Position numbers and translations under genes: made by a program | Part shown: one piece after another, positions 1 through 7,487 of the stretch | How the letters are laid out: each line of letters begins with the position of its first letter | Position numbering within the stretch: position 1 is the stretch's first letter | Notes under the pieces: model-generated | What the model was told of the DNA's origin: nothing | The model's input: only the letters and a program-made list of their open reading frames with translations | Database searches by the model: none | Assembly (NCBI GenBank): GCA_003157225.1 | Contig: PMIZ01000503.1 | Location: forward strand, 232 to 17,890 | Length of the DNA stretch: 17,659 nt | From: Actinomycetota bacterium | GTDB taxonomy: Bacteria > Actinomycetota > Thermoleophilia > RBG-16-64-13 | Direction: 5' to 3'

Positions 1-2061
1 TGGGAGGGCTGGTACTGGGGCGCCGAGCATGTGTGGGGTGAGGGCGCCCAAGGTCATAGCACCGACGCCGACAACGTCCTCTATGACATCACTCAACACA
101 GCCAGATGCTGATCGCGATCGGCTGCGACCTCGAAACCACGCCGTGGGGCTTCGGCGGTCAGTTCCCGACCAACGTCTGCTACTTCTGGAACGACATCGG
201 CATCAAGCAGATCTCCATTGCCCCCGACCTCAACTACTATGCCGGCGTGCATGCCGACAAGTGGATTCCCATCCTGCCGAACACCGACGCCGCGCTGCAC
301 CTGGCCGTCGCCTACGTCTGGATCAAGGAAGGCACCTACGACAAGGACTACGTGGACACCCACGTCGTCGGCTTCGAGCCCTTTCGCGCCTACGTCATGG
401 GTGAGGAGGACGGGGTGCCCAAGACTCCCGCCTGGGCCGCCGAGAAGACCGGCGTCTCCGAATGGACCATCAAGGCTCTGGCTCGACAGTGGGCGAAGCA
501 GGTCACCTCGACGCTGCACTACTACGGGGGCTCCTACATCCGCGGCCCGTACAGCCACGAGCCGGCGCGTCTCGAGGTCTGCCTCGTGGCCATGCAAGGC
601 ATGGGCAAACCGGGCGTGCACGTCTACAACAAGATGGCCGACGGGCTCACGCAGCTCGATATGCCCCGTCCGGAGATACTGCTCAAGCTCGATGTCATCC
701 GTAGCCAGGTGTGGAGCGGCCGCCCGCTGCTCAACGTCACGAAGCAGCTCATCCCCAAGACCCAGCTACATCAGGCCATTCTGGATGGCACCTGTACTTC
801 CTGGGGGAACACCTCGCTCTATGCCCACGTCGAGGATCAGTTCAAGAAGTACACCTATCCCATCCCCAAGGAAGAGGGGGGGAGTGAGGTCCACATGATG
901 TGGATGGACAACCCCTGCCGTAGCACCTGCTGGAACAACAGCATGGAGTCCATCCAGGCCTTCCGCAGCCCCAAGCTGGAATGCATCGTGGTCCAGCACC
1001 CCTGGCTGGAGAACGACACCATCTACGCCGACATCATCCTGCCGATCAACACCAAGCTTGAAGAGCGCGACTTCGCGCAGATTTCGAGCGCGTCCCCGAT
1101 GAACGGCATAGCCATCGAAGAGAAGGCCATCGAGCCCCTGGGCGAATCCCTCTCCGACTACGAAGCGGCCGGCGAAGTGGCCAAGAAGCTGGGCCTCTAC
1201 GACGCCTACACCGACAAGTTGACGGTGGACGAGAAGATCAAGTGGGGCTACGAGGTCTCCGGGTGCGCCGACGCCGTGAGCTGGGAGGACCTGAAAGAGA
1301 AAGGCTACTACTACATCCGCACCGAGGACGACTGGGAGAAGTACCCCGCCGGTATGCGTCTCTTCTATGAAGACCCCGAGGCCCACCCGCTGAAGACGCC
1401 CACCGGCAAGCTCGAGTTCTTCTCGCAGCGCTTGGCCGATCACTTCCCTAACGACAAGGAGCGCCCACCCTATCCCAAGTGGATCGAGAAGGGTCCCAGC
1501 CACGACGAGCGCGTGTCCAGCGAGCGGGCTAGGAAGTATCCGCTACTGCTCGTGAGCAACCACCCACGCTGGCGCACGCACGCCGAGAACGACGACATCA
1601 CCTGGACTCGGGAGATCCGCACCTGCAAGGTGAAGGGCCACGACGGCTACATGTACGAGCCTGTCTGGATCAACCCCGTCGACGCCGCGGCTCGCGGTAT
1701 CAAGGATGGCGACATCGTCAAGCTCATCAACGAGCGGGGCACCGTGCTGGGCGGCGCCATCGTATGGGAGCGCGTCATGTCGGGCGTCACCTACCAGGAC
1801 CATGGCGCCCGGGCCGACATGATCAGCACCGAGCCGGGTGACTCCATCGACCGCGGCGGCGCGAACAACCTCATCTCGCCGGCCAACGGCACCTCGCAGA
1901 ACTGCTGGGGCATGGCCACGAGCGGCTACCTGGTCGACGTGCAGAAAGTTACCGCCGCCGAGATGGAGGGGTGGCGGGAGAGGTTCCCGCAGGCGTTCGA
2001 GCGCGACTATGCGCCGGCTGCCGGTCTCCGTTACATGACCTGGATCAAAGGAGAGGAGTAG
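1..2061 (+). CDS. Transhydroxylase-type molybdopterin oxidoreductase, large subunit (5'-partial)
   Basis: The reading frame is open from base 1 (WEGWYWGAEHVWGEG...) to a TAG at 2059-2061, giving 686 residues with the N-terminus outside the window. The sequence resembles the large subunit of pyrogallol-phloroglucinol transhydroxylase and related bis-MGD enzymes of the DMSO-reductase superfamily (resorcinol hydroxylase, catechol dehydroxylases). Supporting stretches are the early cofactor-fold region (IGCDLETTPWG, about 42-52), PNTDAALHLAVAYVW (about 93-107) and the C-terminal MGD-binding domain (LLLVSNHPRWRTHAEND, WINPVDAAARGIKDGDIV, then ANNLISPANGTSQNCWG). Family members are about 850-900 residues, so roughly 190 are missing, including the region expected to hold the Mo ligand and any N-terminal cluster motif. 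The Fe-S subunit gene follows 2 nt after the stop. Expected reaction: Mo-dependent hydroxylation, dehydroxylation or transhydroxylation of a polyphenol. The family call is firm; the exact substrate is not. Confidence 0.88.
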   Translation, partial: WEGWYWGAEHVWGEGAQGHSTDADNVLYDITQHSQMLIAIGCDLETTPWGFGGQFPTNVCYFWNDIGIKQISIAPDLNYYAGVHADKWIPILPNTDAALHLAVAYVWIKEGTYDKDYVDTHVVGFEPFRAYVMGEEDGVPKTPAWAAEKTGVSEWTIKALARQWAKQVTSTLHYYGGSYIRGPYSHEPARLEVCLVAMQGMGKPGVHVYNKMADGLTQLDMPRPEILLKLDVIRSQVWSGRPLLNVTKQLIPKTQLHQAILDGTCTSWGNTSLYAHVEDQFKKYTYPIPKEEGGSEVHMMWMDNPCRSTCWNNSMESIQAFRSPKLECIVVQHPWLENDTIYADIILPINTKLEERDFAQISSASPMNGIAIEEKAIEPLGESLSDYEAAGEVAKKLGLYDAYTDKLTVDEKIKWGYEVSGCADAVSWEDLKEKGYYYIRTEDDWEKYPAGMRLFYEDPEAHPLKTPTGKLEFFSQRLADHFPNDKERPPYPKWIEKGPSHDERVSSERARKYPLLLVSNHPRWRTHAENDDITWTREIRTCKVKGHDGYMYEPVWINPVDAAARGIKDGDIVKLINERGTVLGGAIVWERVMSGVTYQDHGARADMISTEPGDSIDRGGANNLISPANGTSQNCWGMATSGYLVDVQKVTAAEMEGWRERFPQAFERDYAPAAGLRYMTWIKGEE

Positions 2062-2063
2062 CC

Positions 2064-3050
2064 GTGGGCAAAGACACGACACGGAGTCAAGCCACGCCGA
2101 CAGGGCGCGATGGACAAGCGCGAGGCAAGGACGCAGAGAGCACGCGTAGCAGCGCTACGGGTGCGACCGAGGACGAGGCATCACGCCGTCCAGGGCACAC
2201 TCGGCGGCCACGGCTTGATTTCGCGTCGGGTCCTACGAGAGTCTTCATCGTCGACGTCGCCCGCTGCAACGGCTGCTACTGCTGCCAGATCGCCTGCAAA
2301 GACGAGCATGTGGGCAACGACTGGTCGCCCTACGCCAAGCCGCAGCCCGACACCGGCCAGTTCTGGCTGAAGCTGAACGAGTACACCCGCGGCACCGTGC
2401 CCAAGGTCAAGCTGCACTACGTGCCGGTGCCGTGCCAACACTGCGCCAAAGCGACCTGCCTCGCGGCCTGCCCCGTGGAGGGCGCTATCTACAGGCGCGA
2501 GGACGGCCTCGTGGTGGTCGACCCGCAGAAGTGCACCGGCTGCCGGGAGTGCCTGCTCTCCTGCCCGTACGACGCCATCTTCTTCAACGAGGATCTCAAC
2601 ATCGTCCAGAAGTGCACGGGCTGCGCGCATCTGCTGGACAACGGCTGGACGGTGCCTCGGTGCGTGGACATCTGCCCCACCCAAGCGATCAAGTTCGGCG
2701 ACGAGTCCGAGTTTGCCGCGGAGATCGCCAAGGCGACCCTGCTCGGTCCGGCCGACGAGAACGGACCGCGGGTTTACTACCTCAACGTGCCCAAGCGTTT
2801 CATCGGCGGGCTGGTCTACGACCCGGCCGAGAAAGAGATCGTCGAGGGCGCGCGCTGTACTCTGGTCGACGCCGAGACAGGCGCGAAGCTTCTCGCGCAG
2901 ACCGATGGCTTCGGCGACTTCTGGTTCAAGGATCTCAAGGAAGGTCTGTTCTCTCTCACCATCGAGGCCGAGGGTTTCGTCCCGACGACGTTCGCGCCAC
3001 TGGACACGACTGACGACGTCAACCTGGGCGAGATAGCCCTGAGCCGCTGA
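2064..3050 (+). CDS. Transhydroxylase-type small subunit: four-cluster ferredoxin with C-terminal Cna-B-like domain
   Basis: A GTG start at 2064 lies just after the large-subunit stop. It is preceded by a purine-rich ribosome site (AAAGGAGAGGAG) inside the end of that gene, so the two are probably co-translated. The protein has 328 residues. Four [4Fe-4S] motifs of the DmsB type are visible: C68/C71/C74/C78, C124/C127/C132/C136, C157/C160/C163/C167 and C184/C187/C200/C204. Residues about 247-328 form a Cna-B/carboxypeptidase-regulatory-like beta domain (GGLVYDPAEKEIVEGA..., DGFGDFWFKDL...), the layout known from the pyrogallol transhydroxylase small subunit. It should pass electrons to or from the Mo subunit. 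Oddities: about 57 polar, low-complexity residues precede the usual start region (TRVFIVDVARCNGC), and no better internal start is evident. The crystallised Pelobacter enzyme is known to hold three clusters in this subunit; here all four Cys sets look intact. Confidence 0.87.
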   Translation: MGKDTTRSQATPTGRDGQARGKDAESTRSSATGATEDEASRRPGHTRRPRLDFASGPTRVFIVDVARCNGCYCCQIACKDEHVGNDWSPYAKPQPDTGQFWLKLNEYTRGTVPKVKLHYVPVPCQHCAKATCLAACPVEGAIYRREDGLVVVDPQKCTGCRECLLSCPYDAIFFNEDLNIVQKCTGCAHLLDNGWTVPRCVDICPTQAIKFGDESEFAAEIAKATLLGPADENGPRVYYLNVPKRFIGGLVYDPAEKEIVEGARCTLVDAETGAKLLAQTDGFGDFWFKDLKEGLFSLTIEAEGFVPTTFAPLDTTDDVNLGEIALSR

Positions 3051-3078
3051 CCGGCGGGACGACCGAGGGCCAGAGAGC

Positions 3079-3601
3079 ATGAGCCGATCACACGACACAC
3101 AGCGGTGGGTGACACTGGTCTTCTGCCTTCTCGCCAGCCCATGTGCCGGCTTCGGCTACGCGTGGAGCGTCCTCTTGAAACCCATGGCGGCGCAGTTCGA
3201 TTGGAGCGCCTCCGCTGTCTCCCTTTCGTTCACGGTGCTGATCGTGTTTGCGGCCAGCACGTCGATCTTCGTCGGCAAGGCGCTATGGGGGGTTCCTCGC
3301 CCTGATGGGCCCGGTCACCGCGGAGACCTTCGGCAACAAGAACCTGGGTATCAATTTCGGGATCATGTTCCTGACCGTCGCCGTCGCGGCCTCTGCCGGC
3401 CCTCGCTTGGCGGCGGCTGTCCATGAGGCCAACGGCGGCGACTACGGCTGGGCGTTCATCATCGCGGCCATCATCAGCGTGGCCGGATTGCTCCTGGTTG
3501 GCGTCTATGTGCTGCTCGCAAGGCGTAGGGCGCCGGCGAGAGCAGAGGTGCGCACGCGTCTTAGCAGGCATGTCGAGGAGGTGGAGGCGTCAGAGGCGTG
3601 A
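3079..3601 (+). pseudogene. MFS transporter remnant (oxalate/formate-antiporter-like), internal deletion
   Basis: From ATG 3079 the first frame gives an MFS N-terminus with TM1-TM2 (WVTLVFCLLASPCAGFGYAW, then LSFTVLIVFAASTSIFVGK). It loses homology near 3285-3292, at the run CTATGGGGGG. From there a second frame gives a typical late-half MFS segment (GGFLALMGPVTAETFGNKN, GINFGIMFLTVAVAA, then a last TM WAFIIAAIISVAGLLLVGVYV) and ends at TGA 3599-3601. OxlT-like carriers have about 400-430 residues; here roughly 75 N-terminal and 105 C-terminal residues remain, out of frame with each other. The middle two thirds is absent, not merely frameshifted. An intact copy could have moved the aromatic substrate of the preceding enzyme, but this one cannot form a transporter. 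A mis-join in assembly is the alternative to a real deletion. Confidence 0.8.
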
Positions 3602-3691
3602 GGGAATGCCAGACACCTTATGCCGGCGGCGAATACTGCCGATGTAGGTGAATAGATCCTATGCAATGAGACTCGAGTGGAGATACTGGCC

Positions 3692-4159
3692 ATGAGGTCG
3701 CCGCGAGCGAAAGAAGGCGAGGGGGGGTTCACCCTCATCGAGCTCCTCGTGGTGATCATCATCATCGCCATCCTAGCGGCGATCGCCATCCCGACCTTCC
3801 TCGGCCATCGACAGAAGGCCCAAGACGCTGCGTGCAAGTCACTGGTCCGTAACGCAGCGAGCGCAATCGAAACCGGGTTTGTCGATGCCCGCTCCTTTGT
3901 TTCGACCGTTGTAGGCATGCGAGCGGCCGACCTGAAACTACTCGAGCCCTCCATGACCTTTGTCGTGCTGGGCGCGGCGGCGACGGCTCCCACGGCCAGC
4001 ACGTCCAATCGGACCGTTAACTACACAGGCACGGCCACCACGTACAGCATCGGTTCCGTCTCGGCCTCAGGAAAGAAGTTTGGCATGGTCATGAACAAAG
4101 CCACCACGGGCACGGGCGGCGTCACCTTCTACATCGGCGGCGCAGTCAAGAAGTGGTAG
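3692..4159 (+). CDS. Type IV pilin-like prepilin
   Basis: This is a 155-residue protein with a class III signal: a short charged leader, prepilin peptidase cleavage between G12 and F13 (GG/FTLIELLVV), Glu at mature position 5 (E17), and a long hydrophobic helix (FTLIELLVVIIIIAILAAIA) followed by PTFLGHRQKAQDA. The C-terminal part is Ala/Thr/Ser-rich and ends in FYIGGAVKKW. I chose ATG 3692 because GGAGA lies 8 nt upstream; an in-frame GTG at 3677 would add five residues and overlap that site. No pilus assembly ATPase, PilC or prepilin peptidase gene is adjacent, so it is an orphan pilin/pseudopilin relying on machinery elsewhere. Similar orphan pilins are common in Actinobacteria. Confidence 0.88.
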   Translation: MRSPRAKEGEGGFTLIELLVVIIIIAILAAIAIPTFLGHRQKAQDAACKSLVRNAASAIETGFVDARSFVSTVVGMRAADLKLLEPSMTFVVLGAAATAPTASTSNRTVNYTGTATTYSIGSVSASGKKFGMVMNKATTGTGGVTFYIGGAVKKW

Positions 4160-4197
4160 GTGCAGAGGACGCAAGAACCCACAAAGAAAGTGGCCTA

Positions 4198-4220
4198 AAG
4201 CCAGTCGCGTGGCGTGGCTT
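4198..4220 (+). other. Hairpin in the 187-nt gap after the pilin gene
   Basis: AAGCCA (4198-4203) and TGGCTT (4215-4220) can pair around an 11-nt loop, followed by CCCCCACC rather than a T-run. A second small inverted repeat, GGACGG (4309-4314) / CCGTCC (4323-4328), sits just before the ribosome site of the next gene. Either could be a weak terminator or leader structure. I assign no function. Confidence 0.3.
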
Positions 4221-4346
4221 CCCCCACCTAGCCGGAGAAAGCGGTGCTATCTTGGATGGTCACCGGGTGCGATGCCGGAACGCTCTGGTCTAGGTGAAGG
4301 GTCTGAAGGGACGGTTCTAGTGCCGTCCGTGTGAGGAGTCGATCAA

Positions 4347-5093
4347 GTGCGCCCCAGACTGCGGATGCTTCTCGCCACGTTCTCGTGGGTGTTCTTGGTG
4401 GTTGCGGCTACATGCCTGCTCGCTGGCTGCTCGTCTTCCGAGACGGCTTTGACCACTTCCACCTCTGCCAGGTCTAGCTCCACAAGCCTCCCTCAGGTGC
4501 TCCCGAAGATAGGGCAGATACTGTTCGATGGAGACTCGCTCACGGCTGGGTCCGGCGCCACCGATCCTTACCCGAGCCAGGTGATGCGCAGTCTACCCGG
4601 GGCGATCAAGTGGAGGAACCTCGGCAAAGGAGGGCGTCGAGTCGGAGACATGCTGAAAACTGCCGACGCCCAGGTGGACCCGCTCTTTGACCCTCGGCTA
4701 GGTAGGAACGTGGTCGTCATTTGGGGGGGGAGTAACGACCTGGCCCTCATGGATCACGAGCCGAGCGTTGTCTATCAGAATGTCCGGAGCTACTGCATAG
4801 AACGAGAGCGCCGCGGGTTTGCGGTTCTCGTCCTCACCCTTCTCCCTCGGTCGGATCGCTTCGGCAAAGGCTTCGAAGTCCGGCGGCAGGCAGTCAACCG
4901 AATGCTAAGAGCCCACTGGCCCGAGTTTGCCAATGGTTTGGTTGATGTGGCTGCCGATCCGCGCATCGGACCGGCGGGTGCCGAGCGTGACCACGACTAC
5001 TACGTTCCCGGGCATGTTCACCTGAACAACCGAGGCCTTGCAGTCGTCGCTGGCCACGTCGTCGCCGGTCTTCTGCGACTCACGAGCCAGTAG
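4347..5093 (+). CDS. SGNH/GDSL-family hydrolase lipoprotein
   Basis: The GTG start at 4347 is preceded by GAGGAG (4332-4337) at good spacing. The 248-residue protein has a lipoprotein signal: a basic n-region, a hydrophobic segment, and lipobox LAGC with C28 as the lipidated residue. A Ser/Thr-rich linker follows (about 29-48). SGNH blocks are visible: block I FDGDSLTAG with nucleophile S64, block II NLGKGG (G93), block III GGSND (N130), and a block V-like GHVHLNNRG with H225. The usual Asp of the block V D-x-x-H is missing (GHVH). Expected role: surface-anchored esterase, lipase or carbohydrate deacetylase. The gene is convergent with the flavoprotein gene at 5168. The family is certain from the blocks; the substrate is unknown. 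Confidence 0.88.
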   Translation: MRPRLRMLLATFSWVFLVVAATCLLAGCSSSETALTTSTSARSSSTSLPQVLPKIGQILFDGDSLTAGSGATDPYPSQVMRSLPGAIKWRNLGKGGRRVGDMLKTADAQVDPLFDPRLGRNVVVIWGGSNDLALMDHEPSVVYQNVRSYCIERERRGFAVLVLTLLPRSDRFGKGFEVRRQAVNRMLRAHWPEFANGLVDVAADPRIGPAGAERDHDYYVPGHVHLNNRGLAVVAGHVVAGLLRLTSQ

Positions 5094-5121
5094 CGCCGCC
5101 GAACCCGCTGACGGCGTGCGT

Positions 5122-5157
5122 GGGCTCATCTCAGAGGCTGGAGCCTCGAGGAAGCCC
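5122..5157. terminator. Candidate bidirectional hairpin between convergent genes
   Basis: This lies in the 74-nt gap between two converging genes. GAGGCT (5134-5139) and AGCCTC (5142-5147) form a near-perfect palindrome, flanked by GGGCT (5122-5126) and AGCCC (5153-5157), which can extend the fold. There is no T-tract on either strand, so intrinsic termination is only a guess. Confidence 0.35.
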
Positions 5158-5167
5158 GGGCGGTTCA

Positions 5168-6808
5168 CTACCGCGGAAGCATGTAGGCCTGGGCCAACAA
5201 CTGCGCACGCACTTGGGGATAGGGAACTTGAGCTGGAGCGACCCCGGACCTATGAGCGACGGCGATGATGGCCCCTGCCGCACCCCCCAAGTTGGCCCGG
5301 GTGGGCTCTGTCCTCACCGCCGAGCTATAGGCGCGGAAATCAGTCGATACGGCAGTAGAGACCAGCAGCCAAGGATGCCCTGTTGGCATAAGCGCCCCCA
5401 TCGGCACATAAACAAAGCGGGCAGTATCTATCTGACTGGGATAGAAGGCGTCGTGGCGATCATATTGGGCATAGCAGCCCATGGCCACGGTGTCCGATCG
5501 GGTGCCGTTCAGGATGTCGCTTTCCGTGTACGTGGCAAGTCCGTGGATGCGTGGCCCTTCTCGAACATAGAGGGTTTGCGGCAGGTCGGCGACACCAACG
5601 GCCGGATAGCCATGCTCCTGTAGGTAGCGGACTTTGTTGATGGTGCTAGTCAGGACTTTTCGGAATATGGCTGCTCGAGAAGCAGGGTTGAAGATCCACT
5701 GAAAGGGAAAGCCAACATCGCCATAGTCGGTCCAGGTCTGGTTGAGTTCGCGCTCGCCCTCGGGTAGCTTGGCGATGGTCAGCGACCACTCGGCCCCAAA
5801 GGCGGCAACGTCCTTCTGGCTAGGCGGCACAAGAGAACGATAAGTAGCGGGGTCATACTCCGGGCTCTTGAGGTCGGCGACGAGGGGAGCATTTCCCTGT
5901 GGGTAGACCTTGAGGGTGAGGAGCGCCGAGAAGCGCTGCGGGGCGGTGACGAAGCCGTTGGCCCGCCCGGGGAAAGACGGGGTTGGTCCCTTGCTGTCGT
6001 TGTAGAGGTCCTCGGTTCGACCGATGCGGTAGCTGGCCCCCAGCAGGCGGGCCAGGTCAGCCTCCACGCTTGCATCGACCAAATAGGTGGTGTTGAAGCG
6101 GACCAATCCCGATCCCGCCACGTTTGCCTCGACCCAGCGCTCGGTGCCGGAATCGCTGGCGGCGACCAGGCTGCCCGAGATGAATTGGACGTTCTCGGCC
6201 TCTGGTCCTCGCACGTAGGACCAGAGGAACTGACTGGCCACTTGGGGCTGATAGGCAAGACGGCCGGAGGGTGTGAAGGGGTCCTGGTCGCGCTGCCGGT
6301 AGTAGCCAAGCACCGACGTGCGCCACTCCGCGTACATGCCTCCCGCTGTCTCGTCAATGCTGCGCGCGTCCTCGACGCACAGCCCTTGGACGAGCGGGCT
6401 CTCCAGGAAGTCTCCCGGGGAGATGAGTGCCACCCGTAGGTCGGGGGAGGCCTTCGCGATCTCGCGCACTGCCGCGATCCCCGAGGTCTGCGTGCCGTAG
6501 ACAACGACATCGACTTGCATTGTAGAGACTGCTCCCGGGAGCGAAGACGAGGTAGTCGCCCTTGGTTGGGTGGTGCTCGAGGAGGGCTCGGCCTGGGTGG
6601 TGCTTGGCGGCTCGGGGGCTGAGTGCGAGCAGCCCCAAGCTCCTATGGCTACGAAGACCATCGCACAGGTGATGAATGTGCGCGGGGACAGCCTGCGCCG
6701 GGGTGCCCGCACGCAAGCCCGTCGCTTTTCCGCGGTCCGGTCGCTGATGCTCAGCGGACTGCGAGAGCGACCGGAAGACCGAAGCCGTACGATTGTCTTC
6801 ATCTTCAT
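5168..6808 (-). CDS. FAD-dependent oxidoreductase (FAD_oxidored family), probably exported lipoprotein
   Basis: The protein has 546 residues from ATG 6808. After a Ser/Thr/Pro linker, residues about 97-120 form a Rossmann beta-alpha-beta (VDVVVYGTQTSGIAAVREIA). Its YGTQTSG matches the YGxTxxG style of the FAD_oxidored family rather than a strict GxGxxG. Further family-like segments are ETAGGMYAEW, TYLVDASVEADLARLLGA, FRAYSSAVRTEPTRANLGG and the C-terminal AAGAIIAVAHRSGV. Before the flavin domain is a hydrophobic stretch ending in a single Cys (FITCAMVFVAIGAWGC, C60) followed by a low-complexity linker, as in the SGNH lipoprotein nearby. The lipobox is imperfect (Trp at -2). The first 32 residues are unusually long and basic for a signal; an in-frame GTG at 6712 (MRAPRRRLSPRTF...) would give a normal signal length. 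No clear ribosome site favours either start. Substrate unknown. Confidence 0.82.
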   Translation of the reverse strand: MKMKTIVRLRSSGRSRSPLSISDRTAEKRRACVRAPRRRLSPRTFITCAMVFVAIGAWGCSHSAPEPPSTTQAEPSSSTTQPRATTSSSLPGAVSTMQVDVVVYGTQTSGIAAVREIAKASPDLRVALISPGDFLESPLVQGLCVEDARSIDETAGGMYAEWRTSVLGYYRQRDQDPFTPSGRLAYQPQVASQFLWSYVRGPEAENVQFISGSLVAASDSGTERWVEANVAGSGLVRFNTTYLVDASVEADLARLLGASYRIGRTEDLYNDSKGPTPSFPGRANGFVTAPQRFSALLTLKVYPQGNAPLVADLKSPEYDPATYRSLVPPSQKDVAAFGAEWSLTIAKLPEGERELNQTWTDYGDVGFPFQWIFNPASRAAIFRKVLTSTINKVRYLQEHGYPAVGVADLPQTLYVREGPRIHGLATYTESDILNGTRSDTVAMGCYAQYDRHDAFYPSQIDTARFVYVPMGALMPTGHPWLLVSTAVSTDFRAYSSAVRTEPTRANLGGAAGAIIAVAHRSGVAPAQVPYPQVRAQLLAQAYMLPR

Positions 6809-6940
6809 GCGTTTGCCATGATAGCCCGGCGCGGGGGGTGCCGGCAGCGCGACGACCAGAGCATGGTGCGAGAGCCGGTGCTGGCGGTAGCATTGAGGGC
6901 GCGCCGGCGCACGTAACGAAGGTGAGAAACTCCCTCCCCC

Positions 6941-7368
6941 TCAGCTCCGATCCAGAAGCCTCTGGCGTCCATCAAGAATGAGGTTGAGCTCGAATTCGAA
7001 GTTGGCGCTTTCATCGTGGCCGGAGTTCATCGCATACTCGACGACCATCTCCCTGAGGTAGGGTACTCATCGGCGGGTATCGCGCGGAGGAAGGCCTCCA
7101 CCATCTCCTCGGGCTTGACGTTGCCTCCGGCAGAGATGTTGAGTTGCTGTCGACCGAAGCCGTAGAGGTAGCTGTCGAGGAGCGAAAACGCGCGGGCGGC
7201 CATTTCGAGTGTGAACCCGGCTCGCCGGAGTGTCCCCACCACCCAGTCGAAGTAGCGTAGCCTCGCAGGTCCGCCGCTCTCTCGTGAATCGATCAGAGCG
7301 CTCGCCCACGGGTGACGAGAGAAGACTGACTGGGCCGAGATTGCCCTCGCGCGCATGCCCCCTTTCCA
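6941..7368 (-). pseudogene. TetR-family regulator remnant (HTH lost, frameshifted)
   Basis: The - strand encodes the ligand-binding C-terminal domain of an actinobacterial TetR regulator. It reads from WKGGMRARAISAQSVFSRHPWA through RYFDWVVGTLRRAGF and AARAFSLLDSYLYGFGRQ to FLRAIPADEYP. The frame then breaks at about 7062-7070. In the next frame the family continues (YLREMVVEYAMNSG, HDESANFEFELNLILDG) to a TGA at 6941-6943. One missing base explains the break. Upstream of about 7368 the frame stays open but nothing resembles a DNA-binding helix-turn-helix, so the N-terminal third is absent. A regulator needs that domain, so this copy should be dead. It points away from the ERG2-like gene, which it may once have controlled. 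Confidence 0.8.
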
Positions 7369-7406
7369 AGCGATTGCGTCCGAAGGAGTGATGAAGGCGA
7401 TGAGAG

Positions 7407-7435
7407 GCGCCGCTTCCCCGGGTCCGAAGCGGCGC
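7407..7435. repeat. Perfect 10-bp inverted repeat upstream of the ERG2-like gene
   Basis: GCGCCGCTTC (7407-7416) and GAAGCGGCGC (7426-7435) flank a 9-nt loop (CCCGGGTCC). The repeat lies about 50 nt before the ERG2-like start and just where homology of the TetR remnant stops. It could be an operator or leader hairpin, or a scar of the event that removed the TetR N-terminus. There is no T-run. Confidence 0.5.
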
Positions 7436-7487
7436 TGAACCGCCCGGTTACATTTCGGGGAGAAGCAACTGGCTGAGCTGCCTTATC

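Noticed and set aside
766..1503. Long - strand open frame inside the large-subunit gene
   Set aside because: It is a codon-bias shadow of the Mo enzyme gene, with no start context or family motif.
1..2061. Calling the Mo enzyme pyrogallol transhydroxylase outright
   Set aside because: The N-terminal part with the Mo ligand is outside the window, and related hydroxylases and dehydroxylases share the visible domains.
4168..4245. c-di-GMP-I (GEMM) riboswitch candidate between the pilin and SGNH genes, because GGACGCAA and GGCCTAAAGCC occur and such genes are common targets
   Set aside because: The GAAA tetraloop stem is missing, the spacing between CGCAA and GGCCTAA is too long, and the receptor side is not recognisable. 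A covariance-model scan with RF01051 could overturn this.
6640..6700. Twin-arginine signal on the exported flavoprotein (RRRLSPRTF)
   Set aside because: The motif does not fit S-R-R-x-F-L-K and the hydrophobic stretch ends in a Cys, so a lipoprotein signal is the better reading.
7407..7435. Intrinsic terminator at the 10-bp inverted repeat
   Set aside because: There is no T-run on either strand and it lies upstream of both adjacent reading frames, so operator or scar is more plausible.
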